Shown in pieces: positions 57,726-64,000 of a stretch of 64,000 nucleotides of DNA. The stretch comes from Calonectria ilicicola (taxonomy: Eukaryota; Ascomycota; Sordariomycetes; Hypocreales; Nectriaceae): NCBI GenBank assembly GCA_020809705.1, contig CP085828.1, positions 4,464,001-4,528,000 on the forward strand, read 5' to 3'. The notes below the pieces were generated by a model. The model searched no databases and was not told the origin of the DNA. It worked only from the letters and a program-made list of their open reading frames with translations. Position 1 is the first letter of the stretch; every line of letters begins with the position of its first letter. The translations under genes and the position numbers were made by a program.

Positions 57726-59385
57726 CTTAATACCGTAAAGAGAAGTATTTTGCAGGCTTTTCGGTATTGACGCCAGATGAGCGGCTAGAAATGACACACA
57801 GAATGCTAATCAAAGCTCCATTAGCCTTAAAGAGTGAAAAGGTGAAAGTTGTCGAGGAGTTCAATGAGTGAATTATCTGGATATATATCTTAGCCCCAAA
57901 GAATTAGTGTTGCCATTTTACACCCGTTAAAGAATGCGAATCACTCCAATACCGTCTAATTGTGGTCTTTCTGGGCCATTCAACGCTGAATCAACCCTAC
58001 TCATCAGTAAAAGAACAATGGCAATGCGACCCACTCGTGGTTGAACAAAACCTTCCTCCTAGCCTCCCTGTTGATTCATACATGAAAGAACAAACATGAG
58101 CGCTTTTGATGCACATCTTGAATGTTCAAAACTCACACCCATCTAAGTAGCGCTATTGGAAATTTTGAGTTATTCATTAGAAGGAAATAATCCTCATGTG
58201 GACTAAGGAACACGAAAAACCCTTAGAAATCCGTCCTCGAACAATGATCTCTAAAAAAAAAACAAGGGGGCAGAGGGCGGGTCTGTCCTTGTTCATGCCC
58301 AATCATCCTCCTCGCTTCCTGCACTCTAATCATAGGAAACCAGTAAAACATAGACACTCAGACAGGCAGAACCCTTTATTCTCTGCTTTTAATGATCGGG
58401 TCTTCATCTAAACAACCCTCCAGCTTCCCCACCTTGTCTTGACCAGGCTTTCAAATCAGACTCCCATGTTGTGACTCATTTGAGATATTTCCACCTACCC
58501 TGTAGCAAGAACAACAACGAGAGTGCCAGCCAAAACACGGCCGAGTTTGGAAATTGGGGCACACAATCAGCACTCAAAAATCGGCGGCCAATTAAATGTC
58601 TCTTTCTCCCTTTAATTGGAGACATCATGATGATCGGCGCATAAACGATGGTGGTATTTCTTTTCTGCTATCTCATTTATTGAACCGCGAATGGATTATG
58701 ACAAGATTACACTTGATCTTGGATCGAACTACACGAGGAACGATTTCTGAAAAGACATGGATGATCAACAACATTGGGAAGGATCTCTACCAAAGCGCCG
58801 CCTGTTGACTAATTGTAAGTTACAATGGCATGAATCAACGAGCAATCACTAATTTTGGTGCAGATAATCACTCAAAGGGTATTAAGTTTGAAGTTTAATT
58901 AGAATGACGTAGTGGCGTATTAAAAATAGACTTAGTCACTGCTAAGCTCATCTAATAGACGACAAATAGTAGGGCACGGCTAAAGCTTGAAGGGCATTTA
59001 GCCACGCGAAATACTTTATAGCCTCCAGCTTGGATACACTAAGTGTAATTCTTTTTACTTTTTTGCATGAAGCAGGGCGACTCAGGTGTCAGTGCGTAGT
59101 AAAGCCGCATGCACACCGGGGCAAATTAACCGCTATGTGCCAAACAAGCCTGAGCATTTACCTTCTACCATTCAATCTAATTATGATGAGTGCCTTCTAC
59201 TGAGTATTCATTTTAGTATAAATATGCCTATACTTGCTCTCCAAGGTCAAGACATCATTCAGCAACAGTCTCTCAAACACTTCAACAAAAGTATTTATCT
59301 AAACCATACACATAGGTATAAATAAATTCTCCAAAAGACCAACAAAACCAGCTAATCCTTCTTATTAAGATCATAATTATTCATC
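57726..59385. other. Intergenic, no supported gene
   Basis: This 1.66-kb stretch lies between divergent genes. The frames at 58196-58411 and 58596-58808 lack domain or splice support. A TATAAAT element near 59218 and another near 59317 lie upstream of the cysteine-rich peptide gene. Confidence 0.4.
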
Positions 59386-59559
59386 ATGAAGTTCCTCAGC
59401 GCCGTCACTGCCATCTTCGCCTTGGCCATTGCTACTGCTGAAGCAGCTCCCCAGCCTAAGAGCGCTGCCTGCCTTGCATGTGTCAACATGCAACAGACTC
59501 AGTGCATCTCATGCTCTGTCGCCAACAACTGCGGCACACCTGTCTGCCCTAACCTTTAA
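59386..59559 (+). CDS. Small cysteine-rich secreted protein (57 aa)
   Basis: Single exon, 57 residues. The first 19 or so residues ('MKFLSAVTAIFALAIATAEA') are a textbook signal peptide. The mature part of about 37 residues has six cysteines spaced C-x2-C-x7-C-x2-C-x5-C-x4-C, enough for three disulphides or a metal knuckle pair. The codons are strongly biased to C-ending ones, as in highly expressed fungal genes, and a run of A/T-rich promoter sequence precedes it. Such proteins act as effectors, antimicrobial peptides or surface proteins; I do not recognise a named family. Confidence 0.75.
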   Translation: MKFLSAVTAIFALAIATAEAAPQPKSAACLACVNMQQTQCISCSVANNCGTPVCPNL

Positions 59560-61522
59560 AATTGGAATCACCTTAACCCCAATGCTGGTTTTGTGGGAAG
59601 GAAAGCGACAGCACACACTAGCCTTCCGAGGATTGAACTATCGGCAACCAGGCGCTTGGTTGGTCTAGGTGGATGATGTCGATTATTAGCTTTTGAAACG
59701 TAGTCTCAATAGCTTGCTCTCAATATATAACAGCTTTTTCCTCCTTCATTTTCGAAGATGAACCTCACAAATTTCCATCAATTGTACCTCAAAGAATAAT
59801 TCTAGCCTTAGGGCTGTCGTAATAGACTCAACACCACTTACTGGCTTTAGCTACAATTCTGAGGGCAAGATGTTTTTCCGAACGGAAGAATTGCCGGAAT
59901 CTGAACCATTATTGTTCAAATAAAAATGGAGCCAGTAATTTGAGTCATTCCATCAAGCCTAGGGTAGGGCCAATTTACTGACGCGATAATACGCAGGGGC
60001 TGACAAAACGCGTATAGAATGGGCCCCTAAATATTTTAAGCGAGTAGATCGATATGCAATTCGAAATGGATTCAAGATTTGCGTCGGCGGGAAGCAGCCA
60101 TGACTCCAATATTATTAAGCCTTGAACAGTTGAACCATTTCCCAAGTTTAAAGCCTCAACTTTATCATACGCCCACGGGGATGAAAGAGGTGAATTCTAC
60201 AGAAAAAGAGAAAATAACAGAATTATTGCTTCATGATGACCGACTCCTTACTGAATCTTGATGACCTTGGGATTTTCATCTCGGTTTTACGCGGCAATGA
60301 CGTGAGTTGGCACAGGAATGTGACTAGAAATGCGATGGACCGTCGGACACAACCCATATAAATTTGTAGGAAGAGTGCAAAATACTAATTAGGAGAAGTA
60401 GGCCCTTACAAGGAAGCTGTGGCTCACTTATGACCCCCAGGTAACAAGATATCGAGTCCAATACACGACACACCCAAACTGCTGGGAAGACAAATGCTGC
60501 CACCTATATTTGGCCATTTTTCGGCATGACTTTATCAAATTGAATGATAAAATCGCGCTATTAGAATTGCATCTTGCAGTTGTCTGTGGAGCAGAGCATG
60601 TCCCAACCCCTCGGATAGAGGATCCTTATAAGGCGGAGTATTCCCATCTTAGCCATCTCCGTGGACCACCCGGATCAGGTTCCGAGCCCATGAGGCAAGG
60701 GTACATTCACCAACCTGTGGCCTTTTGGAAACATGGCCATTCCTTCTTTACAGCATCCATATGACTTGGCCGGTTAGGGATGCCGTTGGTCTGAGGCCAC
60801 CAATCATGGATTATCTGACTCGTCACGATCCCAATCTTCGTACGATGATGAGACTTTGTACCTCATTCGCCACTCACCTCGTTTCCATGCACCGTTAAAC
60901 ACACCACCCACTTCCCCCAATGTTGGCGGCTTCTTTCCGGCGATTGTGGGTCAGGCTAACCCCGGGAACCCCGGACCCCCACCTATCCCACCGGTAATGG
61001 TTACATGTCGTGCTTTCATCCCGACCAGTTGGTAGCATTATTCGATACTGAGGGCGGTTGACGTTCGACAATTTTCTTTTTTTTTAATGATTTAAAACTA
61101 TCATGTACAATAATTTCATGTTCCCCGACAAAATATGTGTCTTAGTCAAAGTCTCCGCCCAAAATGTGAACTAAGGTGTCATATCCCATGGGGATCACGC
61201 AAGACTCGAGGACATTGACAAGATAGTAATTATGGGGACGCTTAAGACAACCACCTACTAGCCGCCCAGAACCCTAGTCTGCTGAAAGACGTCGCCTCGT
61301 CAGCAGTGCGACGCAACAATGGGGCCAGATAGCATGGGCCACCCGACGCTGGGGAACTAGCATTCTGACGCAATTGCTAGGTGCCATGAGAACATGTCTC
61401 GTCTTAGTGTACGCCAAGTCGTTAAAACCGCATTTTCTCCGTGCAGCCAAGAAAAATACGAAACCTTGACGACCTGCAAGTCTCTGCAGTTCTTCGATTC
61501 GCGTATTCAGTTCTCGGTCGCA
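59560..61522. other. Intergenic, no supported gene
   Basis: This stretch of nearly 2 kb holds only short frames without domain or splice support (for example 60079-60261 and 60510-60764). A T-run lies near 61075-61085. The DAL5-type permease promoter should be at the right end. Confidence 0.4.
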
Positions 61523-63644
61523 ATGGCAGTCGCTGAAGAATCCAAGAGAGCGCCCGTCACCAGCACCCACGCTGGTGTTGACACTGAGTCCAACTCAAAC
61601 AGCTGCCAAGAAGACATTGTTGTCAAGCCCATCAAATCATGGAAAGGTTATATTTGGGACACCTGGGAGCTTCCACCTGAGCAGCGCTGGTTGCTCTTCA
61701 AGCTGGACGCTTTTGTGCTTACTTTTGCATCAATTGGGTACTTCTTGAAAAACATCGACCAAACAAACGTCAACAATGCCTTTTTGAGTGGTATGGAAGA
61801 GGAGCTTGAGATGTTCGGCAATCAGCTCGTTACAAGTATGTTACGCGCCGTTGAACGCCAAGATTGCTTGGCCAGGAGCTAATCCGAAATGCGATAGGCA
61901 CATCTATTTGGACTGTGGGATATGTCATTGGTCAGATCCCATCCAATCTTTTGCTTACTAGAGTTTCGCCAAGATGGGTTATTCCTTCACTTGAGGTTGG
62001 ATGGGGCATTGCGACTATTTGCACCTCGTCAGTAAAATCATACCGCGCACTCTACGGGCTGAGATTTTTGGTTGGATTGTTTGAGTAAGTTAATTTCTTT
62101 TTTTGGAGATATCAGTTTCTATTTATTCATCGTTTGCTCATTGCATTTGCAGATCGGGTTTCTACCCCGGCATTCACTATATGTTGGGATCGTGGTACAC
62201 GCCACGAGAAATTGGAAAGCGATCTATGGTCTTCTGGTTGGCTGGGTCCATCGGCACAATGTTTAGCGGCTTCTTGCAGTCCGCTGCGTACCAAAATTTA
62301 AACGGCGTACACGGTCGTGCGGGATGTAAGTGCCCTATACGGAGGCTCTGGCATATGCGGCCTGTGGCGGGAGCAAGGTACTAACTCTTTCCAGGGAGGT
62401 GGCTTTTTATCATTGACGGCATCATCACCCTTCCACTTGCGGTCGCAGGCTACGTATTCTTCCCCAATCTTCCTCAAGATGGCAAGAAAACGTGGTGGAC
62501 AACAGAAAGGGAACTACAAATTGCTCGAGACAGAATGCAGGCTGTCGGACGCGCCGGCAAACAGCCCTGGACAAAAGAGAAAGTGAAGAGGATTCTGCTT
62601 CACTGGCACACTTACTTGCTCCGTAGGTTCTTGTCTCATAAAGCAATCCTTTTTTTCAGACTAACCGCGAAATAGCTCTGCTCTATGTCGTCTGGAACAA
62701 TGCATGGCCGCAGGCTGCCATGGGGTATTGGCTGAAAGCTTTCAACGCCGACCCTGCTCCTAAGCCAGGCACAACCTTTTCGGTTTCTCAAATTAATACT
62801 TGTAATTTAACCCCAAATCTCAGACAGAAATATTGCTAACAGAAGTATAGTACCACTCCCAACAACCGGAATTTTCGTCTTTGTGGCCTTAATTTGGGGC
62901 TGGCTCTCTGATGGACCCTTGAAGGGCGCTCGTTGGCCCTTTGTTTACATTGGTGCCGTCATCACTGTACGTAAATGGATTCACATATACCCTGGATTGA
63001 TGTTTCAAAACGAATAGTCGCTAAATGATAAATCTCTTCTAGATCTTGTTCAATACCCTGCTACTCGAGATGCCGCTCTTCTCGAACATCAAGGGTCGCA
63101 TGGCTGTCTACTGGCTCAGCAATATTGGCGTAAGTTTCACATCACCATTGACAGAAATTTCACCCACTCACTGATCAATTAGCTCGGCGCGGGACCTCTG
63201 ATCCTAAGTTGGATCAACGAGATTTGCTCGGATGATACAGAAAAGCGAGCGTTGCTTGTCGGTATGGCCAATGACTTTGCTTATGTTGTCCAGGCGATTG
63301 TAAGTGCACCAATAGCTTTCCGGGAACTAAAAGACCACAAATCTAACATTTTAGGCTCCTAATTTCGTGTGGAAAACTACCGATTACCCGGCAGCTAGGA
63401 AGGGTTATATTTGGTCGAATGTCCTCCAAGCTCTGTCCAGTCAGTTTTGCCTCAAAAGCCTCAATTTTCTGCCTGCTAACTATTCATAGTTTTCGTAACC
63501 CTCGCTATTCAACTTTTGTTGCGAAGGGATAGAAAGAGGGAATTGGCTGAGAATAATCAGGCGTCATCTACCGCTCTTGATGATTCAGAACTGGAGACTG
63601 AGGTGGTTCATTCGGGTCCGACCAAGTCTGTAGGCTTGGAATAG
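61523..63644 (+). CDS. DAL5-family permease (allantoate/pantothenate/vitamin type MFS)
   Basis: Ten exons: 61523-61835, 61898-62084, 62153-62325, 62395-62622, 62676-62801, 62851-62966, 63043-63129, 63183-63299, 63355-63439 and 63490-63644. All introns are GT-AG and the total is 528 residues. Key pieces are 'LTFASIGYFLKNIDQTNVNNAFLSGM' in helix 1, 'TSIWTVGYVIGQIPSNLLLTR' after intron 1, 'SGFYPGIHYMLGSWYTPREIGKR' and '[22 protein letters not shown]'. These are diagnostic for the anion:cation symporter (DAL5) branch, which imports allantoate, ureidosuccinate, pantothenate, biotin-type acids or similar. About 12 membrane helices span the plasma membrane. The in-frame ATG at 61394 is not used in my model because the family starts close to the acidic tail beginning 'MAVAEESK'. 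The substrate is undetermined. Confidence 0.92.
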
Positions 63645-64000
63645 CTCCACTAGACATGTTCTATAACAGCCTGCTGTCAGTTACAAACTCACAATTTGTC
63701 TATTTATGAGTTTAAAATATGTATATTCCAAGTTTAACTTTATCCTCCTCTGTTGAACTCAATCTCTTCACATTCAAATCGACATCACTCCAATTCCATA
63801 ATCGATATGATCAACGTGGTGTAAGTTCCTGGCTTAGAAGAACCAATAATGTCCTACTAGGCGCATATTAGCCACATGATATATCATTACTCGTCTTCGT
63901 GCACATATGGATCTTGATTGAAGATAGAGGCTTGAGCGTATTGTGATTTACCATGACGCCGACAACATTTAGCGGAGCGATATCACTTAAATACGCTCAA
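63645..64000. other. Right window edge, no supported gene
   Basis: The last 356 bases follow the permease stop. I see no coding frame or repeat in them. Confidence 0.4.

Noticed and set aside
1..64000. CRISPR arrays, rRNA operons, bacterial operons or intact transposases
   Set aside because: No regularly spaced repeats, rRNA signatures, or transposase/reverse-transcriptase motifs were seen on either strand.

Overview
The window is nuclear DNA of a filamentous ascomycete (Pezizomycotina); I cannot place it to genus. The evidence is short introns of about 41-99 bp with GT..AG borders and CTAAC-type branch sites, and families typical of that group: Zn2Cys6 regulators, a CFEM/PTH11-like receptor, DUF7580 proteins, fungal gasdermin-like proteins and a DAL5-type permease. 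I rebuilt the spliced genes by hand. Every spliced model ends in an exact multiple of three, which supports the exon borders, but no transcript data were available.

Layout. 0-10.9 kb looks like a self/non-self recognition or regulated-cell-death island. It holds the 3' end of an ankyrin gene, a large C2H2 protein with a long helical (possibly Mor2/Furry-like) C-terminus, and, divergent from it, a gasdermin-like gene followed by a DUF7580-subtilisin protease. That pairing resembles the het-Q1/het-Q2 system. 11.5-25 kb is a carbohydrate-use locus: a GH31 glycosidase, a C2H2+Zn2Cys6 regulator, a sugar permease broken by one in-frame TAG, an NmrA-like oxidoreductase and a secreted GH39-like glycosidase. 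Several promoters here share a CCCCA(C/T)CGGAG motif, and one carries it as a perfect 12-bp inverted repeat.

25.7-39 kb contains an unrecognised beta-rich protein, a CFEM/PTH11-like receptor whose third intron lacks a normal acceptor, a small secreted protein, a P450 and a fungal polytopic membrane protein. 39.3-44.2 kb has an ankyrin relic beside an almost pure A/T tract, then a likely three-gene module (DHA1 efflux transporter, isochorismatase-fold protein, Zn2Cys6 regulator) with a strong palindrome in the transporter/isochorismatase promoter.

45.7-49.3 kb is one long gene fusing a complete protein kinase to two RING-like modules and a zinc ribbon. 50.7-57.7 kb carries a methyltransferase, a Zn2Cys6 regulator, a 2OG-Fe(II) oxygenase and a GT2 polysaccharide synthase. 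The right end has a 57-residue cysteine-rich secreted peptide (59.4 kb) and a ten-exon DAL5-type permease. No tRNA, rRNA, CRISPR or intact transposon was found.
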